NCBI GenBank assembly: GCA_028290285.1
Contig: JAQGKD010000096.1
Location: 186,001-250,000, forward strand
Source of the DNA: Hyphomicrobiales bacterium
GTDB lineage: Bacteria; Pseudomonadota; Alphaproteobacteria; Rhizobiales; Beijerinckiaceae
Direction of reading: 5' to 3'
Length of the DNA stretch: 64,000 nt
In this document: piece after piece, positions 42,038 to 52,120 of the stretch
How positions within the stretch are numbered: position 1 is the stretch's first letter
Layout of the letters: every line of letters starts with the position of its first letter
Program-made: the position numbers and the translations under genes
Notes under the pieces: generated by a model
What the model saw: only the letters and a program-made list of their open reading frames with translations
Database searches by the model: none
Told to the model about the DNA's origin: nothing

Positions 42038-42612
42038 GCGCAGCGCTCCGCGACGACGGCAGGCACTTCACTCGCATCCAGCGTCGACGCAGTTGCGCTG
42101 TTGGGCGTGTCGTAGAGGCGCAGGACGAGGAAAAATGCCCGGTCGGGAGCGACGGGCAGCCAATTGCCCGGGCGCGCCGCGCGCGACACGACGATCGAGG
42201 ACCCGCCCTGCCAGTCGCGCACGATCTCGCTCGACGTGAAGCCGTAGCGTCCGCTCGCATTGTCGGCGATATGCCCCTCGGGGCTGGTCACGGTGACAGT
42301 CCAGAATCGCGCGGTGGGGATCGCGCCCGAGATCACATAATCGCAGGCGGGTGACAGTGGCCGTCCGGCACTGTCGGTGCGCGCAATCAGGCTCAGGCCC
42401 TCCGCCGAGCCCAGCGGGATCTGTCCCGTGCGCGAGATGACCGCGCGTGCATAGGGGTCGGCATCGTTGGAGCCCGCCTTGGGCCATGTCGTCCACGGGC
42501 CTGCCTGCACGGCATCGAAGCCGAACCCTCGCTCCACGCTTTGCGCCGTCGCGAAAAGACCCAGAGCAGTGCCGGCGAGCGTCGCGACCACCGTTTTGAC
42601 CAGAATGCTCAA
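42034..42612 (-). CDS. DUF1214-type protein
   Basis: DADPYARAVISRTGQIPLGSAEGLSLIARTDSAGRPLSPACDYVISGAIPTARFWTVTV; overlap with downstream partner. Confidence 0.75.
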   Translation of the reverse strand: MSILVKTVVATLAGTALGLFATAQSVERGFGFDAVQAGPWTTWPKAGSNDADPYARAVISRTGQIPLGSAEGLSLIARTDSAGRPLSPACDYVISGAIPTARFWTVTVTSPEGHIADNASGRYGFTSSEIVRDWQGGSSIVVSRAARPGNWLPVAPDRAFFLVLRLYDTPNSATASTLDASEVPAVVAERCA

Positions 42613-42664
42613 GCGCGCTTCTCTCCGCAGGGGAATCGATCTGACTGGATCATCGGCTGCGAGC

Positions 42665-44953
42665 TTACTCGATAACGATCCAGCCGCCGACAGAGCGCTT
42701 GCGTTCGCCCTGCGAGCGCGGAGTCTGATCGGAGGCGAAGGTCACGGAAGAACCGCTGTCCACGCGCTTTCCGCCCAGCTTCTCGGCGTTGTTGAACAGG
42801 TCCTCGATCGAGCCGAGGGTTTCGGTCGCCCGGCGCGAGAGAGTGGCCGGGCGCTGTGGCGCACCGAGGTCGCCATGGCTCGAAGACCCGGCGCTCGCCA
42901 CGGCCTGTCCGGTGCCGCTGATGCCATAGGGGTTCTTCAACTCGATGCCCTGATGGGCATAGGCCATGATCTCGTGCCATGTGCGGGCGGGCAGGGTGCC
43001 GCCGGTCATGTTGTTCATGGAGGTGGAATCGTCGTTGCCGAACCAGACCGTGCAGACGTAATTGCCGGTGAACCCGTCGAACCAGGCATCGCGGTAGGAA
43101 TTCGTCGTGCCGGTCTTGCCCGCGGCGACCACGCCTTCGAGCTGGGCGGCGCGCGCGGTGCCGCCAGCGACGACTTCCTTCAGCATGTTGTTCATCTCGG
43201 CGATCTTCTCGGCCGGGATCACCTGGGGCATGACCGGCCCGTCACGGTCCCGGCGATAGATGACCGCGTCACGCGAATTGCGGATCTCGACGGCGGCGTA
43301 GGGCGCGGCCTTGCGGCCGCCATTGGCGAAGACCGCATAGGCGCTGGCCATGTCGATCATTTTCACGTCGCCCGCGCCGAGCGGCAGCGAGACGGTGTCG
43401 GTGAGCGGCGTCGTGATGCCCATGGCATGCGCGTTTTCGAGGATCTTCTGGCGGCCGAGCTTGGCAAAATTCCACTGGTTGGCGTCCTTGCCCTTCCAAT
43501 AGGCCTGGCCGATCATCACCGAGAGGCGCACGGCCACCGTGTTGAGCGACTTCTGAAGGGCGACCACCAGGGGCAATTGTCCAGCCGAAGCACCACCGTA
43601 ATTGTGCGGGCACCAATTGCCGAGGCAGATGCCGGAACCGTCCACGATGCTGGTGGCGCGCACCCGGCCCGTCATCAGCGCGGTCAGGTACACGAAAGGC
43701 TTGAACGAGGAGCCCGGCTGGCGAACGGCGTCGGTCGCCCGGTTGAACTGGCTCGCGCCATAGTCGCGCCCGCCGACAATGGCGCGCACGGCTCCCGAGG
43801 GTTCGAGGACGACGGCCGCGCCCTGCTTGGCGCGATATTGCTTGCCGTATTGGCGCAGCGCATCCTCGATGACCGTTTCGGTGTGCTTCTGCAAATTGTT
43901 GTCGAGCGCGGTGCGAACGGTCAGAACGCGGTCGTTGCCGAGCTTCCCGCTTTCCGAGAGCTTCAGCACTTCGTCATAGGCCCAGTCGAGATACCAGTCC
44001 GGGCTGCTCTCGCGGCGACGATCGACAGGCGTCGCCGGATTGCGGCGCGCGGCATAGATCTGGCCCTCGGTCAGGAACCCGGCCACGACCATGTTCTGCA
44101 GCACGTCGCTCGCGCGGGCACGCGCGGCTGGCAGGTTGATGTGCGGTGCGAATTTCGTCGGCGCCTTGAACAGGCCCGCCAGCATCGCGGCCTCCGACAG
44201 AGAGAGGTCGCGCACATTCTTGTCGAAGTAGAATTCAGCCGCGGCCTGAATGCCGAACGTGCCGCCGCCCATATAGGCGCGGTCGAGATAGAGCTTCAGG
44301 ATCTCGCGTTTGGGCAGATGGAATTCGAGCCAGACCGCGAGATAAGCCTCCTTGACCTTGCGCTCGATGGTGCGCTCGTTGGACAGGAAGAGGTTCTTGG
44401 CCAATTGCTGCGTGACGGTCGAGCCGCCCTGCACGACGCCGGTCGAGCGCGCATTGACCGTGAGGGCGCGTAATGTGCCGATCGGGTCGATGCCATAGTG
44501 ATCGTAGAAACGCCGGTCCTCGGTCGCGAGCACGGCCTGGAGCAGGTAGTCGGGAAACTGCTCGAGCGGAACGGAATCGTCGTGCTTGATGCCGCGCCGC
44601 CCGACCTCCTGGCCGTAGCGGTCGAGGAAGGTGATGGCGAGATCCTGCTTCTTCAACCAATCGTCGGAAGTCTCCCGAAAGGCGGGAACAGCCAGCGCCA
44701 GCGCCAGGACCGACCCGGCAAGACCCAGCGTCAGGCCCTCGCAGGCAAGCTCGACGCCCACGCGCCGGAAGCCGCCGACATGCAGGCGATCCATGAAGGC
44801 GGCAAAATCGTCATAAAGGCCACGCGAACGCTGCAGGCCCGAATAGATCGAGGAATCGACCCACGAGTCGAACGCCAGCATGGCCCTGGACACGCGGCGA
44901 AAAAGTCGGGATCTGGCGATTTCCTCGAACACGCGGATGCGCTCTCCTGCCAC
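42665..44953 (-). CDS. Penicillin-binding protein 1A (transglycosylase/transpeptidase)
   Basis: AVLATEDRRFYDHYGIDPIGTLRA; GGSTVTQQLAKNLFLSNERTIERKVKE; RQPGSSFKPFVY; AGKTGTTNSYRDAWFDGFTGNYV. Confidence 0.95.
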   Translation of the reverse strand: MAGERIRVFEEIARSRLFRRVSRAMLAFDSWVDSSIYSGLQRSRGLYDDFAAFMDRLHVGGFRRVGVELACEGLTLGLAGSVLALALAVPAFRETSDDWLKKQDLAITFLDRYGQEVGRRGIKHDDSVPLEQFPDYLLQAVLATEDRRFYDHYGIDPIGTLRALTVNARSTGVVQGGSTVTQQLAKNLFLSNERTIERKVKEAYLAVWLEFHLPKREILKLYLDRAYMGGGTFGIQAAAEFYFDKNVRDLSLSEAAMLAGLFKAPTKFAPHINLPAARARASDVLQNMVVAGFLTEGQIYAARRNPATPVDRRRESSPDWYLDWAYDEVLKLSESGKLGNDRVLTVRTALDNNLQKHTETVIEDALRQYGKQYRAKQGAAVVLEPSGAVRAIVGGRDYGASQFNRATDAVRQPGSSFKPFVYLTALMTGRVRATSIVDGSGICLGNWCPHNYGGASAGQLPLVVALQKSLNTVAVRLSVMIGQAYWKGKDANQWNFAKLGRQKILENAHAMGITTPLTDTVSLPLGAGDVKMIDMASAYAVFANGGRKAAPYAAVEIRNSRDAVIYRRDRDGPVMPQVIPAEKIAEMNNMLKEVVAGGTARAAQLEGVVAAGKTGTTNSYRDAWFDGFTGNYVCTVWFGNDDSTSMNNMTGGTLPARTWHEIMAYAHQGIELKNPYGISGTGQAVASAGSSSHGDLGAPQRPATLSRRATETLGSIEDLFNNAEKLGGKRVDSGSSVTFASDQTPRSQGERKRSVGGWIVIE

Positions 44954-45027
44954 TTCCGAAGTCTTTACACTTCATCAACCTTCTTGACGCCCGCTCGATC
45001 CGAGCGCAAGTGCCAATTCCGAGATCC

Positions 45028-45043
45028 TTAAGTGAAAGTTAAT
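45028..45043. promoter_or_regulatory. Candidate CtrA box TTAA-N7-TTAA
   Basis: TTAA-GTGAAAG-TTAAT between divergent PBP1a and YcgN-type genes. Confidence 0.4.
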
Positions 45044-45096
45044 CCCGGCTCGTCCCCTCTGAAAGGGGGCAGCCGGCATCTCCGCAAAGAGCACCT

Positions 45097-45573
45097 ATGA
45101 CAGATGATTCGCCGGTCCCCTTCTGGAAGCAGAAGAGTCTGGAAGAGCTAACGAAATCGGAATGGGAAAGCCTCTGCGACGGCTGCGGTCGCTGCTGTCT
45201 CGTCAAGCTCGAGGATGAGGACACGGGCGATATCCATTCCACGAGTGTCGGCTGCAAGCTGCTGGACGGACAGACCTGCCGCTGCGCGGATTATGTCCGC
45301 CGCAAGCGCCGCGTTCCCGATTGCGTCAAACTGACGCCCGAAGGCGTGCGCACGATCAAATGGCTGCCGCCCACCTGCGCCTACAAACTCGTGGCGGATG
45401 GTGAGGACCTGAAGTGGTGGCACCCGCTCATCTCGGGGACGCCGGAGACCGTGCACAAGGCCGGCGTTTCCGTGCGTGGCAAGGTGGTGGCCAACGAGAT
45501 GGATGTGGAAGTTGAAGATCTGCCCGAGTTCATCGTGGCCTGGCCGAACAAGGTGCCCAAGGGGGCGCGCTAG
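45097..45573 (+). CDS. YcgN/UPF0260 cysteine cluster protein
   Basis: [36 protein letters not shown]; Cys cluster. Confidence 0.93.
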   Translation: MTDDSPVPFWKQKSLEELTKSEWESLCDGCGRCCLVKLEDEDTGDIHSTSVGCKLLDGQTCRCADYVRRKRRVPDCVKLTPEGVRTIKWLPPTCAYKLVADGEDLKWWHPLISGTPETVHKAGVSVRGKVVANEMDVEVEDLPEFIVAWPNKVPKGAR

Positions 45574-46430
45574 GGCAGCCCGGCCTGGCGCAAAATCGCC
45601 TGCGTCGCGGCCAGCACCCGCTTCGCCCGCTCAGCCGCAGGCAGGTGCGCGATGGCAGCACTCGGCGCTTCCACGCTGATCGGCGTCCCCGCTGGAAACG
45701 CCGCCAGCAGCTCGGCCAGCGGCAGCACGCCTTCACCCGGCAAGCGCCGCGCGGTGCGGGATTCCGCGCGCAACTGGTCGAGCGTGCGCTCGCCCACGGG
45801 CATCGGCCCGGCATCGCAGAAATGCACCAGCTTCAGAAGCTCGGGCTCGACGCCAGCGAGATCGCGCGCAGTGCCGCCCGAGCGAGAGAGATGCAGCAGG
45901 TCGATGACCAGCGCCGCATTCGGCCGCTCCGACGCTAGTGCCAGCTCCCGCGCCGCCGCGAGGCTCCGACACGAGCTGTAGGGATTGAACTCCACGAGAA
46001 CGCCGAGGCCCAGCGCGGCGCAGAGATCGCAGAGCGCCCGCAGGGTCGCGAGCCGCCGCGCCTCGTCGGCATCCTCGACCGGGCACACGATGAACCGCGC
46101 GCCGAGTTCGGCTGAAAACGCGAGAACCGGCTGTAAGGCCGCGACATCGAGATCCGGCTTGATCGGAAAGACGCCGACTTCGAGCATCCGCATCCCCGTC
46201 GTGCGCATAAGGTCGCGGACGTCGCGTTCGGCGGCTGCGTTGCCGACCACGACGGCGTCGGTCGCCAGCAGCGGATTGAGCCTTAAGCCCACGGCGGGAA
46301 AGCCCGCTTCATGGGCTGCGCGGATCTGTCCGGCCGGACCGGCATCGAGAATGGTGAGGGCGGCGAGCGAGACGAGCGGCATGATGTGATCTCCGGCGTC
46401 ACTCATAAGCGCGGGCTGGCTTTTCGACAA
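45570..46430 (-). CDS. Sugar phosphate isomerase/epimerase-type TIM barrel protein
   Basis: [66 protein letters not shown]. Confidence 0.78.
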   Translation of the reverse strand: MSKSQPALMSDAGDHIMPLVSLAALTILDAGPAGQIRAAHEAGFPAVGLRLNPLLATDAVVVGNAAAERDVRDLMRTTGMRMLEVGVFPIKPDLDVAALQPVLAFSAELGARFIVCPVEDADEARRLATLRALCDLCAALGLGVLVEFNPYSSCRSLAAARELALASERPNAALVIDLLHLSRSGGTARDLAGVEPELLKLVHFCDAGPMPVGERTLDQLRAESRTARRLPGEGVLPLAELLAAFPAGTPISVEAPSAAIAHLPAAERAKRVLAATQAILRQAGLP

Positions 46431-46526
46431 ACCATCCGCGCCCTCGCTTGCGCTTTGGCGCGGAATCCGGTCATGTCCCGCAATGAGCGGCCGTCATGAA
46501 ACGGCCCCAGAGGGAGCACCAGGGAC

Positions 46527-48077
46527 ATGACATCCAGCGCCGAAAGCATCACGCAGCCGCCGATCAACGATCTGCGCGAATGGCTCGCCCGCGTCGAAGC
46601 AATCGGCGAACTCGTGCGGGTGAAAGATCCCGTCGAGCGCGACGAGGAAATGAGCGCGATTTCCTATCTCGTCGCCAAGCAGAACCCGTCGCCCGCCATC
46701 TTGTTCGAACGCGCGGTGGGCTTCGACAATTCCTCCATCGGTGCGCAAACCCTGTGGAACGTGCTCGGGCCGAGCGTGCGCCGCATCGCGCTGACGCTCG
46801 GTGAACATCCCGATACGCCGACCGTCGAACTGATCCGCCGTACCAAGGACAAATTGCGCAAGCGCCTGCCGCCGCAGGAGATCGCGCGCGAGGATGCGAG
46901 CGTCTACCAGAACACGCGGACGGGCGACGACATCGACCTGTCGCTGCTGCCGATTCCGCGCCACTGGCCGCGCGACGGCGGACGTTATGCGGGCACGGCG
47001 GATGCCGTCATCACGCGCGATCCCGACACCGGCTATCTCAACGTCGGCACCTACCGCATGATGGTGCAAAGCAACTCGCAGGTAGGCCTCTATCTGTCGC
47101 CCGGCAAGGATGCGCGCCTGCACATCGCGCGCGCCTGGGAGCAGGGCAAATCGCTGCAGGTCGCGGCGGCCTGGGGCATCGATCCGCTGTACATGCTGGT
47201 GGGCTCGCAGACCTTCCCGAAAAACGTGTCGGAATATGAATTCGCCGGCGGCATCAAGGGGGCGCCCGTGCCCGTCGTGCGCGGCACGACGACGGACCTG
47301 CTCATTCCAGCCCATGCGGAACTGGTGATCGAGGGCGAGATCCGCCCCAATGCCATGATGGCCGAAGGCCCCTTCGGCGAATTCACCGGCTATTACGGCA
47401 AGCCCGAAGCGGCCTGCCCGATGGTGCAGATCACGGCCATGCATTATCGCAACAAGCCCATCCTCACCAACGCGTTGATGGCCGATTATCCGTCCTGCGA
47501 GCAGAGCGGCTTCTTCTCGATCATCCGCTCGGCAAAAATCTGGGACGATCTCGACAAGCTCGGAATCCCGGGCATCCACGGCGTCTATTCGCATCCCGCC
47601 GCCGCCGGTGGTTTCGGTATGACCGTGATCGCACTGGAACAGAAATACGCGGGCCATGCCGCGCAGGTGCTGGCGCTCGCGGCGCAGGTTCCGGGCGGCG
47701 CCTATTACACCAAGTGGATCATCGCAGTCGATCACGACGTCGATCCCACCGACATGAACCAGGTGATCTGGGCCATGGCCAGCCGCTGCAGCCCGATCGA
47801 CGACATCGACATCCTGCGCAACACCTGGTCGACCCCGCTCGACCCGACGCAGAACCCGCCGGAGAAGCGGCCCTATGGCTCGAAGGCGCTCATCAACGCC
47901 TGCAAGGACCATCGCTACATCCCGACCTTCTCGACCCGCACGACACTGCGCAAGAGCACCTACGACAAGGTGGCCGCCAACTGGGCAGACCTGGGCCTGC
48001 CCGGCGTGCCGCCGCAGGTGCGGGCCTACGAGAGCGAGGACACGTTTGTGTATCGCGAGGAAGGGCAAATGGGCTGA
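46527..48077 (+). CDS. UbiD family decarboxylase
   Basis: NDLREWLARVEAIGELVRVKDPVERDEEMSAISYLVAKQNPSPAILFE; RMMVQSNSQVGLYLSPGKDARLH; EGPFGEFTGYYG. Confidence 0.92.
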   Translation: MTSSAESITQPPINDLREWLARVEAIGELVRVKDPVERDEEMSAISYLVAKQNPSPAILFERAVGFDNSSIGAQTLWNVLGPSVRRIALTLGEHPDTPTVELIRRTKDKLRKRLPPQEIAREDASVYQNTRTGDDIDLSLLPIPRHWPRDGGRYAGTADAVITRDPDTGYLNVGTYRMMVQSNSQVGLYLSPGKDARLHIARAWEQGKSLQVAAAWGIDPLYMLVGSQTFPKNVSEYEFAGGIKGAPVPVVRGTTTDLLIPAHAELVIEGEIRPNAMMAEGPFGEFTGYYGKPEAACPMVQITAMHYRNKPILTNALMADYPSCEQSGFFSIIRSAKIWDDLDKLGIPGIHGVYSHPAAAGGFGMTVIALEQKYAGHAAQVLALAAQVPGGAYYTKWIIAVDHDVDPTDMNQVIWAMASRCSPIDDIDILRNTWSTPLDPTQNPPEKRPYGSKALINACKDHRYIPTFSTRTTLRKSTYDKVAANWADLGLPGVPPQVRAYESEDTFVYREEGQMG

Positions 48078-48112
48078 GGGGGCGCCCGTCTGGAATTAGG
48101 CGCGGCCTAAGT

Positions 48113-48136
48113 TGCCGTCATTGCGAGCGACGGGGC
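48113..48136. repeat. CATTGCGAG repeat, short remnant
   Basis: ttgccgtcattgcgagcgacgggg. Confidence 0.5.
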
Positions 48137-48173
48137 GGGTGAGGTATAAGACAGTATTCCTCGGCGCGCCGGA

Positions 48174-48295
48174 CCTTCTCCCGGTGGGAGAAGGTGCCCG
48201 TGAAACGGGCGGATGAGGGATTCCCGCCTCTCAAAACTTACCCCGTAACCCCTCATCAGCCTGCTCCGCAGGCAGCTTCTCCCACCGGGAGAAGC
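48174..48295 (+). repeat. RIME-like palindromic mosaic element, copy 5 (just upstream of the GTA cluster)
   Basis: Same modules, diverged central loop. Confidence 0.85.
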
Positions 48296-48433
48296 GGGGC
48301 GCGTCGGTGCAAATAGGATTTTACTCCTTGACACCGACCCGCTCCTCGGGTAGGTTTACGCCATACTCCAGAAATGTGAGCGAAGGGGCCGGGCGGCGAC
48401 GCACCGGCTTTTTGCGTTTCAGAAAGGCCGCTG

Positions 48434-48958
48434 ATGACACCACGCAAGCCCAGCGCGGCGGCGATTGCAAAGGCGCGCGCACTCTATGACGACGGCCTGA
48501 CGCCGCTGCATGAGATCGCCGCAACCTTGAAACTCAGCCGTCACGCCTTCCTGACATTGCGGCGCAAGCTCGACTGGCCGACGAGGCCCGCGCCCCCCAC
48601 GGCGACGAAACCCGCATCGAAGCCGCGCCTTCCTGACGAAGGCGGCCTGGACGAACCCATAGACACCGGCGCCCTGAAGCGGCGGCTCGCCCATGCCCTC
48701 AGGCGCGAAATCGCGCGGGTCGAGAGCGAGCTGGAAAACGTCGCGCCGCCCGGGGCCGAGCGCAAGGCGCGCATCCTCGCTTCGCTGGTCAAGACGCTCG
48801 CCGATCTCAGGCGGCTCGACGACACCATGAAACAGGCCAGCCAGGGAGGCGCGCAGGATGACGGACGCGACGACGGACCTCCCCGCGACCTGGCCACATT
48901 GCGGCAGGCGCTTGTCGAGCGTCTTGAAGACCTGCGCGGACAACGGGACGCTGGATGA
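48434..48958 (+). CDS. GTA small terminase-like protein (gp1 position), HTH N-terminus
   Basis: IAKARALYDDGLTPLHEIAATLKLSRHAFLTLRRKLDWP; immediately upstream of TerL. Confidence 0.7.
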   Translation: MTPRKPSAAAIAKARALYDDGLTPLHEIAATLKLSRHAFLTLRRKLDWPTRPAPPTATKPASKPRLPDEGGLDEPIDTGALKRRLAHALRREIARVESELENVAPPGAERKARILASLVKTLADLRRLDDTMKQASQGGAQDDGRDDGPPRDLATLRQALVERLEDLRGQRDAG

Positions 48959-50243
48959 ACTCCTCGCCGGATTTTCGGCGCGCGATCTGGAGACGCTGCT
49001 GGCCGCCTGGGAGATGCAGGCGCGGGAAGATCAATTGCCGCCGCCGCAAGCCAGCGGGGGCGGCCCCTGGACGGTCTGGCTCGTCATGGGCGGGCGTGGC
49101 GCGGGCAAGACGCGCACAGGCGCCGAATGGGTGCGCGGCGTGGCGCTCGGCCTGCCGGGTTTTTCACACCGGCCCGTCGGCCGCATCGCGCTCGTCGGTG
49201 AAACGGCGGCCGATGTGCGCGACGTCATGATCGAGGGCGTGTCTGGCCTGCTCGCCATTCATTCACGCGACGAACGCCCCTTGTGGGAGCCCTCGCGGCG
49301 GCGTCTCGCCTGGCCCAATGGCGCGACCGCGCAGACATTCTCCGCCGAGGATCCCGAATCCCTGCGCGGTCCACAATTTGAATGCGCCTGGCTCGACGAA
49401 CTCGCCAAATGGCGGCACGCGGAGGAGACATTCGACATGCTGCAATTCGGTCTTCGCCTCGGCCAGCATCCACGACAGGTCGTGACCACGACCCCGCGAC
49501 CCGCGCCTCTGCTGAAGCGGCTTCTCGCGGATCCGAAAGCGGCGGTGTCGCGTGCTGCGACGCAGGCCAATGCACAGAATCTCGCAGCCGATTTTCTGCA
49601 GCGCATCGTCACACGCTACGCCGGCACGCGGCTCGGACGCCAGGAACTCGATGGAGAAATGGTGGAAGAGCGGGCCGACGCGCTGTGGACACGCGACATG
49701 CTGGAAGCGTGCCGGCGGCCCGCAGCCCCGCCCATGCGCCGCATCGTGGTGGCCATCGACCCGCCTGCTTCGTCGCATCAGCGGGCCGATGCCTGTGGCA
49801 TTGTCGCGGCGGGCATCGATGCCGACGGTCACGTGCATATTCTCGAAGACGCGTCGCTCGGCGCGGCGCGGCCGGCCAAATGGGCACGTGTCGCAGTGGC
49901 GCTTTATGCAAAGCACGAGGCCGACGAACTCGTCGCCGAAGTCAACCAGGGCGGCGAGATGGTCGCAGCCGTCATCAATGAAGCCGATGCGAAAGTCCCT
50001 GTGCGGCAGGTGCGCGCGACACGCGGCAAATATCTGCGGGCAGCGCCCGTGGCGCAGCTCTACGAGCAGGGCAGGGTACATCACATCGGCGCTTTCCCTG
50101 CGCTCGAGGACGAAATGTGCGCCTTCGGCCCGACGGGACTCGACAATGGCCGCAGCCCCGATCGTCTCGATGCGCTGGTCTGGGCGGTCACCGCGCTCGC
50201 ACTCGGACCACATGCTGGCGAGCCGAAGGTCCGCCGCGTCTAG
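48858..50243 (+). CDS. GTA terminase large subunit (gp2)
   Basis: WTVWLVMGGRGAGKTRTGAEWVRGVA (Walker A), FECAWLDELAKW (Walker B), nuclease-type Asp motifs; exact start uncertain. Confidence 0.92.
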   Translation: MTDATTDLPATWPHCGRRLSSVLKTCADNGTLDELLAGFSARDLETLLAAWEMQAREDQLPPPQASGGGPWTVWLVMGGRGAGKTRTGAEWVRGVALGLPGFSHRPVGRIALVGETAADVRDVMIEGVSGLLAIHSRDERPLWEPSRRRLAWPNGATAQTFSAEDPESLRGPQFECAWLDELAKWRHAEETFDMLQFGLRLGQHPRQVVTTTPRPAPLLKRLLADPKAAVSRAATQANAQNLAADFLQRIVTRYAGTRLGRQELDGEMVEERADALWTRDMLEACRRPAAPPMRRIVVAIDPPASSHQRADACGIVAAGIDADGHVHILEDASLGAARPAKWARVAVALYAKHEADELVAEVNQGGEMVAAVINEADAKVPVRQVRATRGKYLRAAPVAQLYEQGRVHHIGAFPALEDEMCAFGPTGLDNGRSPDRLDALVWAVTALALGPHAGEPKVRRV

Positions 50244-50287
50244 GCACTTTTACCAAATCATCGCCTCGAACTGAGAAGAGGAACGTC

Positions 50288-52120
50288 ATGCCCTCCATCC
50301 TTTCCCGCCTCGCGGGACGGGCCGGATTTGCGCGCGCGAATCCGCCCACGCCCATGCTCGCCGCCAAATCCTCGCGCACGGCGGCGCTGTTCGGCTTCAA
50401 CCTGCCGGGACTGACGCGCTTCCAGCCCCGCACCTCGCCCGAACTGACGCGCCACGGCTATGAGCGCAACCCCGTCGTGTTCCGCTCGGTGCGGATGATC
50501 GCCGAGGCCGTCGCATCTGTGCCCTGGCTCGTCTACGAGCAAGGCATGGAAACGCCGGACCATCCGCTGCTCGCGGTCCTGGCCAATCCGAATGCAGGGC
50601 AATCGGGAACGGCCCTTCTGGAAGCGCTGGTCTCGAACCTGCTGTTGTTCGGAAATGCCTATGTCGAGGCCGTGTCCATCGACGGAACCCTGCGCGAGCT
50701 GCATGCTTTGCGGCCCGATCGCATGTCGATCGTGCCCGGTTCGAACGGCTGGCCGGCGGCTTTCGAATATCGCGCGGGCGCCGAAAAAGTGCGCTTCGAT
50801 GCCGGTGCGGGCGTGAGCCCGATCCTGCATCTGAAATTCTTCGCGCCGCTCGATGATTATTACGGCCACGCACCGCTGGCCGCCGCTGAAACCGCGCTCG
50901 ATATTCACAACTCGGCGAGTTGCTGGAACCGCGCCTTGCTCGACAACGCCGCGCGTCCCTCCGGCGCGCTGGTCTATTCCGGCCCCGAAGGCGCGACGCT
51001 TTCAGAAGAACAATTCGACCGGCTGAAAAACGAACTAGACGAGAGTTTTTCAGGCGCACGCAATGCGGGACGGCCGCTGCTGCTCGAAGGCGGTCTCGAC
51101 TGGAAGCCGCTGTCCCTGTCGCCCAAGGACATGGATTTCATCGAAGCCAAGGCTGCTGCCGCGCGTGAAATCGCACTGGCCTTCGGCGTCCCGCCCATGG
51201 TGCTCGGCCTGCCCGGCGACAACACGTTCTCAAACTACCAGGAAGCCAACCGCGCCTTCTGGCGGCAGACCATCGTGCCCTTCGTCAGCCGCCTCCAGAA
51301 GAGCTTTGAAAGCTGGATGCAGGCCGATTTCGGCACATTCGAACTGCGCGCAAATCTCGACGGCGTCGATGCTCTGAGCTCGGAACGCGCGAGCGAATGG
51401 GCGCGCATCGGCGCCGCGAGCTTCCTCACGGACGACGAAAAGCGCGAGGCCGTGGGTTATGCGCCCCGTGGCGCGAAGGGGACGTTGCCCGATGGCAGCT
51501 TCGATGGTTCGCCTGTCGAGGCGGGCGTCGACGGCGGTGGTGCACTCGATCCGGGTGGTAACGGGGGTGCCTGGGAGAGTCAGCCGCGTGATGATATCGG
51601 GCGCTGGACGAGTGAGGGAGGTGGGGCTGGCGTGCCCCGGACGGAGGCAGATATTGGCAAGCCTACCATCCTTTTCAACGAGGACGGAGGTCCTTACAGG
51701 AACCCTTTTGCCGATAAGACAGATGGAGTCATTAGATATCCGGCTAATTTCCCCCCCGCCTTTTTCATTGAAAAAGGTGCTGCTAATTGGAACGCTCCGG
51801 GGAACTCAATGCTGGGTCTGATTGCTGCTGATCTTTCGAAATTTCGCCAAGGTGGTGAATGGGATATTCAGCGTCTAACGGGTACATCAGGCGAACCGCG
51901 CTATGTCGATTACTCAACAGTCGCCATTGGAGTCTACGCTGCGTCAGCCGGGGTGCCTCAAGACCTTACCTTGTACGCACAAGATGCCTATGCAAAGCGG
52001 TATTCGCGCTTTGCACCCGGTACAGAATTCAGTACCGTGTACGAGAATTTGCCGCTGCGCAACGAATTGAATACAAAAATTGGCTATGACCTCTTCAGAA
52101 CCATCCAGGCCCGAAGGTAG
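50288..52120 (+). CDS. GTA/phage portal protein (gp3) with an additional C-terminal toxin-like domain
   Basis: HK97-type portal text (NPVVFRSVRMIAEAVASVPWLVYEQG...EANRAFWRQTIVPFVSRLQKSFESWM...) to about residue 400, then WESQPRDDIGRWTSEGG linker and an unrelated C-terminal module. Confidence 0.88.
   Translation: MPSILSRLAGRAGFARANPPTPMLAAKSSRTAALFGFNLPGLTRFQPRTSPELTRHGYERNPVVFRSVRMIAEAVASVPWLVYEQGMETPDHPLLAVLANPNAGQSGTALLEALVSNLLLFGNAYVEAVSIDGTLRELHALRPDRMSIVPGSNGWPAAFEYRAGAEKVRFDAGAGVSPILHLKFFAPLDDYYGHAPLAAAETALDIHNSASCWNRALLDNAARPSGALVYSGPEGATLSEEQFDRLKNELDESFSGARNAGRPLLLEGGLDWKPLSLSPKDMDFIEAKAAAAREIALAFGVPPMVLGLPGDNTFSNYQEANRAFWRQTIVPFVSRLQKSFESWMQADFGTFELRANLDGVDALSSERASEWARIGAASFLTDDEKREAVGYAPRGAKGTLPDGSFDGSPVEAGVDGGGALDPGGNGGAWESQPRDDIGRWTSEGGGAGVPRTEADIGKPTILFNEDGGPYRNPFADKTDGVIRYPANFPPAFFIEKGAANWNAPGNSMLGLIAADLSKFRQGGEWDIQRLTGTSGEPRYVDYSTVAIGVYAASAGVPQDLTLYAQDAYAKRYSRFAPGTEFSTVYENLPLRNELNTKIGYDLFRTIQARR

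Noticed and set aside
42467-44473. 668-aa plus-strand ORF antisense to PBP1a
   Set aside because: No recognisable motifs; PBP1a motifs on the minus strand are unambiguous.
46494-48068. 524-aa minus-strand ORF antisense to UbiD
   Set aside because: Antisense artefact of high GC; UbiD family text on the plus strand.
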